IMG/VR virus record: IMGVR_UViG_3300013006_000006
Coordinates: 1 to 33,073 of that record
Reading direction: 5' to 3' (one strand)
Length of the DNA: 33,073 nucleotides
Source: a virus
Position 1 is the stretch's first letter; every line of letters begins with the position of its first letter. The notes beneath the pieces are model-generated. The model was not told where the DNA came from. It did no database searches and was given only the letters and a program-made list of their open reading frames with translations. Of this stretch, positions 13,759-21,316 are shown one piece after another. The translations under genes and the position numbers were made by a program.

Positions 13759-14687
13759 GGAGTCACCTTCGGCTTGGTTGGGTTGTATCCCGGCGCAGTC
13801 GGGCCAGCAGGGACGAGCGCAGGAGTCAACGCTCCGCCGCTAGACAAAGCATTCAGCGTGTTGATCGCCCATTGATTCGGGTTCTGCGCCTGCTGCTGAT
13901 TGTTCAAGGAGTTCAGAATCTGTCCGAGCGCACCGACAATCGTCAGCATGTTGAAGCCGATGTTGGACAGTCCCTGCGAGAAGCCCGTGAGCGGGCCTGA
14001 CAGATTCGTGAATGACTGCGCCAACCCAGCCACGAACACGGAGAACAGATTGGCCGTGAATGCAAGGGTCTGGAAAATGGTGATGATGAACTTCAATACT
14101 TGCGGGATGTACTTCGCCAACTCATTCAGCCGTACCACCAAGCCGTTGAGGATTGGGATGATGATGGCCGTGAACAACCCCTTGAACAGAACCAAGAACG
14201 GCTGAATCGCATCCTTGAGCGAACGCATGATCTCCGACACCCTTGCGTACAACGGGCCAAGAATCCGAGCCTCTGCCATGTCCCTGCGAATGTCGGCGAT
14301 CTGATTCAACGCCTCCTGCTGCGCCATGCCTGCATCCACGCGAGCCAGTTGAGAGATTCGGTTTTGAATGGCAGACACCCCGGCCTTGATGGCAACAGCC
14401 GCCGCAGCAACAACGCCCAATCCAATCGCAACTCCAGCCATCGCTGCACCACCAACGCCTGCACCCGCAGCCATGCCGAGTCCTGAACTGGCGATCTCGC
14501 CAACGCCTGCGCCGCGCGTGCCCATGCGGATGACATCTAGCGCGGACGACATCTTCGACATGGCCTGCGTGATTGATGACACGGTGTTCTGACCGCCACC
14601 ACCTGCCGCACCGCCACCGACAGCCCCGCTAGTCAAGCCGCTAGTGACCATGCGAAGGTCAATGTGTCCCAGAGATTCGTCAGCCAT
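13755..14687 (-). CDS. Short tape-measure protein, 310 aa
   Basis: Typical tape-measure composition: a Gly/Ala-rich N-terminus (GLTSGAVGGGAAGGGGQ), a hydrophobic run (GAAMAGVAIGLGVVAAAAVA, about 78-97), an amphipathic helix (QNRISQLARVDAGMAQQEAL), and two long hydrophobic segments (LFTAIIIPILNGLVV; VLKFIITIFQTLAFTANLF). It precedes two large tail-tip genes. Known tape measures set tail length at about 0.15 nm per residue, so 310 residues would give a tail near 45 nm, very short for a siphovirus. A minor tail or membrane-penetrating protein is the alternative. Confidence 0.75.
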   Translation of the reverse strand: MADESLGHIDLRMVTSGLTSGAVGGGAAGGGGQNTVSSITQAMSKMSSALDVIRMGTRGAGVGEIASSGLGMAAGAGVGGAAMAGVAIGLGVVAAAAVAIKAGVSAIQNRISQLARVDAGMAQQEALNQIADIRRDMAEARILGPLYARVSEIMRSLKDAIQPFLVLFKGLFTAIIIPILNGLVVRLNELAKYIPQVLKFIITIFQTLAFTANLFSVFVAGLAQSFTNLSGPLTGFSQGLSNIGFNMLTIVGALGQILNSLNNQQQAQNPNQWAINTLNALSSGGALTPALVPAGPTAPGYNPTKPKVTP

Positions 14688-15141
14688 CTGCCATGATCCT
14701 CACGAATGAACGCATCGTCGCGGACGCACTCACAAGCCCGGTCAGGTCATCGTGCGTGCCTGCATCTAGTTTCATCCACACTTGTTCGCTGCTACCCGAG
14801 TTGGGCACATAGCCCTTGAGCGCAGCCGCAGCCGCGTTGGCAGTCAGGAACGCGCTCTTATTGTCTACGAGGCTTTCGGTCATGCGCTTGGCAAAGTCGT
14901 ACTCAACCTTGACCACGGCATGCACGCGGTACTCAATCGCGGAGCCGTTCAGGCCGCTCATGTCGCCGAGAGCCGTCAGGCTCACGGGTTCAATTTGGAT
15001 GTTCGGCACAGCCGAATCCTGTAGCCGCAACTTGTCCACCACGAACACGCGATTCCCGGCGAGGGACAGTTGCGATGCAATCCGTCCAGCAATCGCGGAG
15101 AAGAAATCGCCGAGCGTGGTTGTGGCGGTGATGTCACTCAC
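14680..15141 (-). CDS. Putative tail-terminator-like protein, 153 aa
   Basis: GTG start at 15141 (GTGA overlap with the upstream stop). Helix TTLGDFFSAIAGRIASQLSL, then a strand RVFVVDKLRLQD, then VPNIQIEPVSLTAL and EYRVHAVVKVEYDFAKRM. This helix-strand-strand layout with an upstream helix resembles tail terminators (lambda gpU-like) that cap the tube. In most siphoviruses the terminator precedes the tube gene, whereas here it follows the chaperones. The call rests on layout only and an unknown minor tail protein is possible. Confidence 0.55.
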   Translation of the reverse strand: MSDITATTTLGDFFSAIAGRIASQLSLAGNRVFVVDKLRLQDSAVPNIQIEPVSLTALGDMSGLNGSAIEYRVHAVVKVEYDFAKRMTESLVDNKSAFLTANAAAAALKGYVPNSGSSEQVWMKLDAGTHDDLTGLVSASATMRSFVRIMADG

Positions 15142-16418
15142 GGGATGACGCTGTTTGTGATGCTTCCCGGCGATGCGGTCGGCAGTTCAATCCCGTTGGC
15201 AAACGGAGCGAAGAACCGCTCGGTGTAGGTCAGCACATTCGACTGGTAGTTGTTGGAGATCGCCACGGTCGCGTAGTCGCCGATGCGCCAGTCTGTCGCG
15301 CCGCCGATGATCTGGATGAACTGGCCGTTCGTTCCAGCCTGCGGAGGCACAAACACGAACGCGCAGTCGATGGCCTTGACGCATCCAACATCCTGCGAGA
15401 ATCGGAACTCCACGGTGACACTTGCAGCCGGGGCATCGAAGGGCATGGTGTAAGAGAACACATTCAAAGCCCACGATGTGGTCAGCAAGGCGGCATCTTG
15501 CTCGACGAGATCGCCAGTCGGCGTGGACAAAGCCATTGCGACATCCGTGGTCTGCGTACCACTCACCTTCTTGGCCCAGAAGCCAAACACGATGCGCTTG
15601 CCGGGGCCAAGCACAACTTGTGCGCTCGTTTGCGAGATCGTTCCTGCAACCGAACCGCTGTGCTGAAGCGCAGAACCGTTGCGGAATGTTCCTGTAGACA
15701 GTTGAGACAGAGATGCAGCACCAGTCACAACCGTCCACCCGTCCGGCACGCCGCCCGTGAAGGTATCGAAGCCGCCGTTGGTCAGCGTGTTCTTTGAGTC
15801 ATTGTAGTCGCTGCTCGCAAGCGTGAAGTTCGCCCCGCTGCCACCCGGCCAAAGGTTGGAGGTGACATCCGGCACGCGCAGACCGCCCGTGATCTGGAAC
15901 ACCTCGCGGCCAGCCGTCGCCCCAGTCGTGGTATCGCTGATGCACTGGAAAGTGATTGTCTCGCTCGGCGACATCTGCGAAGGCGTGTTGTGGAGAATGA
16001 TCTTGCCCGTGCCGACATTCGCAGCCGCGTAGGAAACGCTGCCCTGCGTCACCACATTCTGATAGAGCGTGGTGCTAGCCGCTCGCATCTGGCGGTTCAG
16101 TTCCTTGAACGCCGGAATTGCGCTCTTGGGGATGTTGCCATTGTCAGCCGTCACCATCTCGGTCACGGTCTTGGTCGCGCCGCCGATGGAGTTTGTGATG
16201 CTGGTGTCTGCCGTCCGGGTCAGGTTCAGGAAGTAATCCAGCACGCCGGAAATCATGTACCGCGTCGATGCGTCGTACTGACCGTCGAGGCCCGAGCCTG
16301 AAAACGATCCCGTCCCCTTCACGCGGTCTTGCAGCGCGGAGCGGGCATCAATCTGCGCTTTGGCGATGCCCATCAACTTGCCGATGCGGGCATACAGGGT
16401 TGAAAAACTAACGGTCAT
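15138..16418 (-). CDS. CBM-like virion protein, paralogue of 6758..8113 (426 aa)
   Basis: Lies between the tail chaperones and the tape measure, an unusual place for an adhesin. Residues about 1-130 are helical (TLYARIGKLMGIAKAQIDAR). The middle has NLWPGGSGANF, NGGFDTFTGGVPDGWTVVTG, and IVFGFWAKKVSGTQTTDVAM, which is the shape of a CBM4/9 or galactose-binding sandwich. The C-terminus has QIIGGATDWRIGDYATVAIS and ends in SVIP. All these blocks recur in order in 6758..8113. A role as tail-tube decoration, or a fibre with sugar-binding potential, is inferred. It overlaps the frameshift extension of the chaperone gene by 11 nt. Confidence 0.7.
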   Translation of the reverse strand: MTVSFSTLYARIGKLMGIAKAQIDARSALQDRVKGTGSFSGSGLDGQYDASTRYMISGVLDYFLNLTRTADTSITNSIGGATKTVTEMVTADNGNIPKSAIPAFKELNRQMRAASTTLYQNVVTQGSVSYAAANVGTGKIILHNTPSQMSPSETITFQCISDTTTGATAGREVFQITGGLRVPDVTSNLWPGGSGANFTLASSDYNDSKNTLTNGGFDTFTGGVPDGWTVVTGAASLSQLSTGTFRNGSALQHSGSVAGTISQTSAQVVLGPGKRIVFGFWAKKVSGTQTTDVAMALSTPTGDLVEQDAALLTTSWALNVFSYTMPFDAPAASVTVEFRFSQDVGCVKAIDCAFVFVPPQAGTNGQFIQIIGGATDWRIGDYATVAISNNYQSNVLTYTERFFAPFANGIELPTASPGSITNSVIP

Positions 16419-16913
16419 GGCTTCTCCTCAATTCGCTGAATGATGCCGCAATCTGATCCCGAACGCTAGGAGTTTGTCCAAAGAGCGTGGGCATGAAGCC
16501 ACTCATCGAATCCTTGCCTCCGAACGCTAGGCCGACACCTTGCACAACGGGTACGGACTTCCAAGCATTCGCAAGGCCAAGATTCATCATCAGGCCCAAC
16601 GCCACCTCTGGTGGCAACTGCCAAGGAGTCACACCGTAGACAGCGGCGAAGATCGCTACGGTGCGCCAGCGTTTCCCAGTTGCTTCAGACTCATCATCAC
16701 TCGCAGCGCGAGCGCGTGGGCTTCGGCATTGGTCATCGCTTCTGCATCGGAGACAGGACGCACCGCAGCCTTGACGGCCTTGATGAGTTGATCGGATGTG
16801 GGATTGTCCGTCGCACCCGCAAGGGTGAGTTCGGACAGAACCAGCAGCGCGTCGATCTTGAACGCCTTGTCGCCGACTGGGTACTCGGAGATGAATTGGG
16901 TTTCTTTGCTCAT
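16408..16913 (-). CDS. Tail assembly chaperone, -1 frameshift fusion product (GT-like), 168 aa
   Basis: Read as the 85-aa chaperone frame up to the AAC codon at 16673-16671, then a -1 slip into a second frame ending at TAG 16408. The slip site is GGGAAAC on the minus strand (16677-16671), phased as G GGA AAC, the same form as the lambda G/GT site GGGAAAG. The extension begins RWRTVAIFAAVYGVTPWQLP and adds 87 residues, with no convincing start codon of its own. In lambda, G and GT chaperone the tape measure and recruit tube subunits. Placement between tube and tape measure agrees, although a CBM-like gene and a small gene intervene. Confidence 0.8.
16656..16913 (-). CDS. Tail assembly chaperone (G-like), 85 aa
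   Basis: The unshifted product. It starts at ATG 16913 with ATGA overlap to the tube gene. Sequence: a short strand (MSKETQFISEYPVGDKAFKI), then helices (DALLVLSELTLAGATDNPTS, AHALALRVMMSLKQLGNAG). Small helical proteins directly after the tail-tube gene are the usual G-type chaperones. Most translation should stop here at 16656, and a minority should slip at GGGAAAC to give the longer form. Confidence 0.75.
   Translation of the reverse strand: MSKETQFISEYPVGDKAFKIDALLVLSELTLAGATDNPTSDQLIKAVKAAVRPVSDAEAMTNAEAHALALRVMMSLKQLGNAGAP
16671..16677 (-). promoter_or_regulatory. Slippery heptamer GGGAAAC for -1 programmed frameshifting
   Basis: The minus strand reads GGGAAAC, in the zero frame CTG GGA AAC, so it has the exact X XXY YYZ phase. 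It lies 15 bases before the stop codon of the short chaperone, and the -1 frame is open for 87 further codons. This matches the arrangement found in lambda-like tail chaperone genes. Confidence 0.85.
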
Positions 16914-17383
16914 GCGACTGTAAAGATAGCCGAATCAAGCGAGGACGGATTGGGCAGGGCTTCGTAGTGGAACACCACGCGGCTCGCCTTGTTGCCAAAG
17001 TCTTGATGCTTCATCGAAATCAGCCGAGCGCGGGACACCGTGATGGTCTTTGCGCCAGTCAGCACAATGGCGACGGTGCTGCTCTGTGCATCCGTTCCTA
17101 CCTTCGACCATGCGTAGCCGCTGGTGGTCTGTCCACCGTCGGTGGCTTCAACGGCGGTCGCAATATCGGCGCGACTGATCAACACCAGCGAGAAGTACAC
17201 CTGCGCCTTCGCGCCCGTGCGAATCGCCGCTGCGGGCATAGTTCCGCTCTCATTGGTGAAGACATCGGTGTACGCGTATTCGACCTCGATGCGAAACAGA
17301 TCGTCGTTATCGCCACGGCCCAAAACAACGCCGCCGACGGAAATGGTGTGGGGGCCGACTACTTCGATGACTGGTGTTGCCAT
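16910..17383 (-). CDS. Probable major tail-tube protein, 157 aa
   Basis: All-beta protein placed directly before the G-like chaperone, the usual place of the tube gene. Strands include TPVIEVVGPHTISVGGVVLG, FRIEVEYAYTDVFTNESGT, AKAQVYFSLVLISR and RVVFHYEALPNP. Strong ribosome binding site AGGAGGA upstream of ATG 17383. It has no enzyme motifs. Tail-tube subunits are commonly 130-250 residues with a beta sandwich, consistent here. An alternative is a tail-decorating or minor tail protein, as no family signature is decisive. Confidence 0.65.
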   Translation of the reverse strand: MATPVIEVVGPHTISVGGVVLGRGDNDDLFRIEVEYAYTDVFTNESGTMPAAAIRTGAKAQVYFSLVLISRADIATAVEATDGGQTTSGYAWSKVGTDAQSSTVAIVLTGAKTITVSRARLISMKHQDFGNKASRVVFHYEALPNPSSLDSAIFTVA

Positions 17384-17404
17384 GGGGATTCCTCCTGTTT
17401 GATT

Positions 17405-17935
17405 CTAACGCGCACCCAGAGCGCGAGCGATAGCGCGAGCCAACTCGGCCTTCGCGGCGGGTGGCATGGCGAAGATGGGGCGGGCCGGGACGGTCACTCC
17501 GCTCTTTGCGTATAGATACTCCTTGGCCTTCATGGCCTTGGGGTCGCGCCGGACAGCACCACGGGTGAACGGGATGAAGTTGCCTCCGCTCGTCTTGAAG
17601 CCGTGGTGCTGGAACACCGCATAGAGCGGGCCGCGCAGGAACAGCCGCACGCCGTTTGGGATCTCCTGAATCGTCCCGTTCAGGCTCTGAAGCAGGTTGC
17701 CCGTGTCGGCCAGCGGCACGCCACCAGCCCGGTAGTGAGGCAGATCGACCTGCTTACGGTTCTTGCCCCGGCCCTTCCAGACCTTGATGGTGGCCGTGTC
17801 GGCCCACAGGCGCGCGTAGCCGCCTACATCCGCGCCTCGCGTGCGAATGCGTTGCTTGGCCTGCTTGACCAGCACGAGGGCCACATTGGCCCCCTTGCTG
17901 CCCAGCCGCCGGACTAGTTCACGCCCTAGATCCAT
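17405..17935 (-). CDS. HK97 gp10-like neck / tail-completion protein, 176 aa
   Basis: Begins with a long helix (GRELVRRLGSKGANVALVLV), then KQRIRTRGADVGGYARLW. The middle has GGVPLADTGNLLQSLNGTIQ, and the end has TVPARPIFAMPPAAKAELAR. The ADTG motif and the PARPIF ending are hallmarks of the HK97 gp10 / virion-morphogenesis family, which bridge the connector and the tail. Position after the Gp36-type connector and before the tube is as expected. Start overlaps the previous stop (TGATG). Confidence 0.8.
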   Translation of the reverse strand: MDLGRELVRRLGSKGANVALVLVKQAKQRIRTRGADVGGYARLWADTATIKVWKGRGKNRKQVDLPHYRAGGVPLADTGNLLQSLNGTIQEIPNGVRLFLRGPLYAVFQHHGFKTSGGNFIPFTRGAVRRDPKAMKAKEYLYAKSGVTVPARPIFAMPPAAKAELARAIARALGAR

Positions 17936-18426
17936 CAGTACGCTTCTGTTCGCCGGGTCGGGTAGAACGAGTCATCAGATGCCATCCGAAGGCTTCCCCG
18001 CGTGGAGGCCGTTATGATCGACACAGAGGCCGTCCCAGCCCCTCGGTTGGCATCCACGGCAAACACCCGCTTGCCGTCTCGGAGCGATCCTAGAGCCTCC
18101 TGCGCCCTATTGGCCTTGGCCTTGACGGACTCGGGCACATCGCCGCCGCGACGCTCAAACAAGAAGCACAGGGCTAGATCGGCGACTAGCCCGCGCAGCA
18201 GCGCGTTGCCCTCGGTGGCTAGAGCCTCAAGTTCAATCACGGTGTACGAGTTCGACCGAGTAGCCGCGCTCGCCACCTCTTCGCCGCCCCGGAGCAGGGC
18301 TTCCGTGATGATCGTGGACGACGAAATCGTGCCGTCCGTATTGTCGTCGGTAGCCAGTTCCTTTAGCAGTCGCTCGTCGGCGTAGCGGATGAAGAGCGTG
18401 TTGGAGAGAAGTTGCGCCATTGCCAT
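17935..18426 (-). CDS. Gp36-type (DUF1320) head-tail connector protein, 163 aa
   Basis: Helical protein with the Mu gp36/DUF1320 layout: NTLFIRYADERLLKELATDD, TIITEALLRGGEEVASAATR, then YTVIELEALATEGNALLRGL and ADLALCFLFERRG. In this family the protein docks on the portal ring as a head-completion adaptor. ATG at 18426 has GGAGG upstream at 8 bases. It follows the capsid gene after a hairpin terminator, and precedes the gp10-like gene. Confidence 0.75.
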   Translation of the reverse strand: MAMAQLLSNTLFIRYADERLLKELATDDNTDGTISSSTIITEALLRGGEEVASAATRSNSYTVIELEALATEGNALLRGLVADLALCFLFERRGGDVPESVKAKANRAQEALGSLRDGKRVFAVDANRGAGTASVSIITASTRGSLRMASDDSFYPTRRTEAY

Positions 18427-18440
18427 AGGTCAGTCCTCCA

Positions 18441-18477
18441 TGAAATAGGGCCGCCCCGGGGTTAGCGGAGCGGCCCT
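18441..18477 (-). terminator. Terminator-like hairpin after the major capsid gene
   Basis: On the minus strand AGGGCCGC and GCGGCCCT make a perfect 8-bp stem with a 15-base loop that itself contains CCCCGGGG, followed by ATTTCA. It lies 23 bases after the capsid stop. A partial terminator here would boost capsid over distal tail mRNA, a usual arrangement. Confidence 0.6.
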
Positions 18478-18499
18478 GAAGTTGCAGAGTCAGAGCCGA

Positions 18500-19570
18500 T
18501 CAGGACTTCAGGTCGGCGACATACACCGCAGCCAGCGGGGCAGTTAGTGCAATCGCGCTGTTATCCGTCACGCTACCACGGATGCGACGGTTCCACGGAT
18601 CGTCCAGCGTCTCCACGGTCATGTCCTCGTAGGCGAAGATGCTGACCGTCGAGAAGGACGGGCCTTCGTTACCGATCATGCCACCGGGACGGCTCACGAA
18701 CGCGATGCCGGGGGCAGACTCGTCGCCATAGAAGAACCCAGTCGCCTTGGTTGAACCCTTGCGGTTCGACACGCGCACGGTGTCATCCACCACGACATTC
18801 ACTCCGAACATCTGCGACGGGAGGCCGTAGGTAGCAAACTGCGCGTCACCCTGAAGGAAGTTCAGAGCAGCGGGGTAGTTCTTCACATAATCGCGAACAC
18901 CCTCGGTGCTAGCGATCAGGCGAGCCGTGACGGGATTCATCACCGCGCAAATGTCAGTCGGGCTGACAGCCGCGTTGGTGGACTGCACAATCTTCTCGCA
19001 CGCCGCACGGAACAGAGCCTGCACGCCATCGGCAAGCACGCCGCTGCCGAGGATGTTGTCATTCACCAAAGCCGTAGCCGTGGTGTAGTGACCAGCCATG
19101 TTCGATGCCGAGTACGAGGTGTATCGCATCGCCGAGTCGTATGAGGTGTTGGTGCTGATCAGGCTCGCCGCGCGGTAGCCACGGTGAGTCATCATCTTCG
19201 CAGCCGCGATGCGAGCGTGCGAAGCCACGATGTCCCATTGCGCCTGCCGAGCAGTCTCCTGCGGGATGCTGAAGGAAGACTGGTAGCGAGCGCAGCCGTA
19301 AGCCACGAAGTCAAAGTCGCTGTTGATGCCCGTAGGACGATCCTCGCCGAGCGGCCAGATATTGTCCTGCGTCTGCACTACGCGAGCAGTCTCCTCTTCG
19401 TCAATCCGCAGAAAGTATCCGGCCATTTGCTGGACGGGAACCAACTGCGCGTAGCGCGTGATGGCGAACTTGTTGGGGCTGCGAGTGAACTCAATCTGGA
19501 TCTGCCCAGTTGCGGCAGAGAAGGTGGGGACGAAGGTATTCAGACCTCCACCGGGTGCGACTTCAGTCAT
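18500..19570 (-). CDS. Major capsid protein, 356 aa
   Basis: A 356-residue protein of HK97-like capsid size, after the protease/scaffold and decoration genes. Strong ribosome binding site (AAGGAGA) and ATG at 19570. It begins MTEVAPGGGLNTFVPTF, whose motif GGGLNTFVP recurs exactly in the protease/scaffold. Body features include YQSSFSIPQETARQAQWDIV, an alpha-helical spine (SHARIAAAKMMTHRGYRAAS), and DICAVMNPVTARLIASTEGV. The end is EDMTVETLDDPWNRR. It lacks a long delta domain, consistent with a separate scaffold. Abundant expression is expected and a terminator follows. Confidence 0.85.
   Translation of the reverse strand: MTEVAPGGGLNTFVPTFSAATGQIQIEFTRSPNKFAITRYAQLVPVQQMAGYFLRIDEEETARVVQTQDNIWPLGEDRPTGINSDFDFVAYGCARYQSSFSIPQETARQAQWDIVASHARIAAAKMMTHRGYRAASLISTNTSYDSAMRYTSYSASNMAGHYTTATALVNDNILGSGVLADGVQALFRAACEKIVQSTNAAVSPTDICAVMNPVTARLIASTEGVRDYVKNYPAALNFLQGDAQFATYGLPSQMFGVNVVVDDTVRVSNRKGSTKATGFFYGDESAPGIAFVSRPGGMIGNEGPSFSTVSIFAYEDMTVETLDDPWNRRIRGSVTDNSAIALTAPLAAVYVADLKS
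19526..19552 (-). other. Motif GGGLNTFVP at the capsid N-terminus
   Basis: Codons GGT GGA GGT CTG AAT ACC, then TTC GTC CCC, encode residues 7-15 of the major capsid protein. The amino acids equal those at 183-191 of the protease/scaffold. Confidence 0.9.
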
Positions 19571-19595
19571 TGATCATTTCTCCTTGTTAGTTGTT

Positions 19596-20036
19596 TTAGA
19601 GAGTGGTGGGGTAGTAAATCATTCCACCATTCTTCACGATGCGAATGATTCGGCCGGACGCGCCTGCTTCCAGAGCCACATAGCCCTGATAGCGGAATAC
19701 GGCTCCGCCAGTCACGACCGCCGTGATTGCCTTGCCGTCCGTGTCAGCCTGCACGCGACTACCGCGCGCAACTGCACCGCCGCATTGCACAAGAACCACA
19801 TCGCCACCCTGAAGGGTGATCGGCTCGCCATCAAGCGCGTGCGTGCCGTCGCTCGTATCAAAGCGACGGGTGCTGCCATCGGTCACGCCGATCACATTGT
19901 CAGCCGCGCTGTCAACCTGCACGCCCGTGTTGTCATCGGTGTTGGCAGTCGGGCCAGTCGCATCGACCTTGATGAAGCGGTACGCATAGACCGTGCCGCC
20001 TGCGATAAGTGCTGGAGTGTCAGAGAAAGATCCCAT
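19596..20036 (-). CDS. Head decoration (capsid cement) protein, 146 aa
   Basis: All-beta protein between scaffold and capsid genes, where lambda gpD-like or DUF2190-type cement proteins lie. GGTVYAYRFIKVDATGPTAN, NVIGVTDGSTRRFDTSDG, EPITLQGGDVVLVQCGGAV and SRVQADTDGKAITAVV are typical of the trimeric beta-tulip decoration fold. ATG at 20036 follows AAAGGA. It probably binds the capsid surface at threefold sites. The assignment rests on layout and composition. Confidence 0.75.
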   Translation of the reverse strand: MGSFSDTPALIAGGTVYAYRFIKVDATGPTANTDDNTGVQVDSAADNVIGVTDGSTRRFDTSDGTHALDGEPITLQGGDVVLVQCGGAVARGSRVQADTDGKAITAVVTGGAVFRYQGYVALEAGASGRIIRIVKNGGMIYYPTTL

Positions 20037-20054
20037 TGTCTTGTGTCCTTTCGA

Positions 20055-21314
20055 TTAGGCCTTCTGGCCCGTGTACTTTGCGAACAGTTGCTTGAACTTG
20101 GCGAGATCGCCAGCGGCCTCCTGCACCGCACGCGCGGTAGCAGCCTTCACATCCATGCTCTCGCGACCTTCATCGGTCACGGTGTGCTGCGCCACGGTCG
20201 GAACATTCAGCGGCAGGCGGGCCATCGTGGCCTTCCAGAACGCGATCTTCGCGCCGGGGTTGGCAGCGTCCGACAGTTCCTCCACCATGCTGTTGCGGAA
20301 CTTGCCACAGCGGTAGCCGTCGCGGATCATGGAATCGACTTCCTTGCCGAACCGCTCCAACTTCAGTTGCTTCTCAAGTTCCTGCACGCGAGCGAACAGA
20401 GCCTTCGTGGACTTGTCACCCTTGCTCATCTTGGCCTTTCCGCCGTAGGCGGCTTCCATCTCTTCGTCCTCTTCCTCTTCCTCGCCCTGATGCGAGCCGA
20501 TATCGACATGCACGCCGTCGGCGAAGTTCTCTTCGTCCTCGTCGCCGTCCATTGGGCCAGCGAACTCCATGCCCTCGGCGGCCATCGCCTCGGCATCGGC
20601 CTCCTCGGCCATCTTGTCCTCGTCCTCGTCAACCGCGCACTCCATAGCGGCAGCAGCCTCAAGAGCCTTCTTGGCCTCCTCGTCGGCTTCCATCTTCTTC
20701 TTCATCTGCTTTGGCATGTTCTTCCTTTTGGTTCCTGCGGACGGGACGAAGGTGTTAAGTCCTCCGCCGACGCCAATTTCATCAAACTTTTCCTTGGAGT
20801 CAATAGAAACGCGCACCACTCCAAGCGGACGCTCAAAGACCACCTTTGAGCCGTTCTTCGTGAATCGTGTATCCGGCAGCGGCCTGCGTGGCGTGTCGCG
20901 CCCGAGCAGAGCCACCTCCGACAGATGATTGTCCTTCCAAATCTCCGCGCTGCGGCGAGGGAATGCGTTGGTCGCCAGCAGCGAATCGAACGCCTCCTTC
21001 GGCATCTCGACATCGCCGACCACATAGGCAACGCCGTTGCGCTCTTCGTAGCGGACGCTGGTGATGTCGCCGACCGCCTCGGGCCGCGTGGCCTTGCCGT
21101 CCTTCTCGTGTTCGATGACGAGTTTGGGACGCGAGCCGCGCTGGATGAACTTCCCGGTGCGTGAAACGATGTCGCGCACCTTGCGATTGTCGTACCCCTG
21201 CATGGCCTCGTCATCGTCCGAGTCGATGGACGGATCGAAGCCCATGAACAACTCAAGATTCTTGATGCGAACCTTGCCTTCTTCGGTCTTCTCGACGGTG
21301 TGGGATGCTGGCAT
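20055..21314 (-). CDS. Head maturation protease fused to scaffold, 419 aa
   Basis: ATG at 21314 is preferred to an upstream in-frame TTG because it follows the previous stop by two bases. Residues 1-182 look like a phage prohead serine protease: PKLVIEHEKDG (likely catalytic His69), then a strand-rich core, and FPRRSAEIWKDNHLSEVALL with Ser122, followed by GRDTPRRPLPD. Residues 183-191, GGGLNTFVP, recur at the capsid N-terminus. The remainder is scaffold-like: Lys/Glu-rich helices, a very acidic stretch with long Glu/Asp runs (about 230-290), and a C-terminal helix AKFKQLFAKYTGQKA. Lambda C/Nu3 or Mu I/Z give similar protease-scaffold units. The capsid and decoration genes follow. Confidence 0.8.
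   Translation of the reverse strand: MPASHTVEKTEEGKVRIKNLELFMGFDPSIDSDDDEAMQGYDNRKVRDIVSRTGKFIQRGSRPKLVIEHEKDGKATRPEAVGDITSVRYEERNGVAYVVGDVEMPKEAFDSLLATNAFPRRSAEIWKDNHLSEVALLGRDTPRRPLPDTRFTKNGSKVVFERPLGVVRVSIDSKEKFDEIGVGGGLNTFVPSAGTKRKNMPKQMKKKMEADEEAKKALEAAAAMECAVDEDEDKMAEEADAEAMAAEGMEFAGPMDGDEDEENFADGVHVDIGSHQGEEEEEDEEMEAAYGGKAKMSKGDKSTKALFARVQELEKQLKLERFGKEVDSMIRDGYRCGKFRNSMVEELSDAANPGAKIAFWKATMARLPLNVPTVAQHTVTDEGRESMDVKAATARAVQEAAGDLAKFKQLFAKYTGQKA
20742..20768 (-). other. Motif GGGLNTFVP at the protease/scaffold boundary
   Basis: Codons GGC GGA GGA CTT AAC ACC, then TTC GTC CCG, encode residues 183-191. The same nine residues lie at 7-15 of the capsid protein with five silent codon differences. 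See the finding on this motif. Confidence 0.9.
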
Positions 21315-21316
21315 GG

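Noticed and set aside
16678-16998. Independent 196-codon gene covering the frameshift extension
   Set aside because: Its first part is Arg/Ser/His-rich shadow of the short chaperone and tube gene. Only the part after the slippery site looks like protein, so frameshifting explains it.
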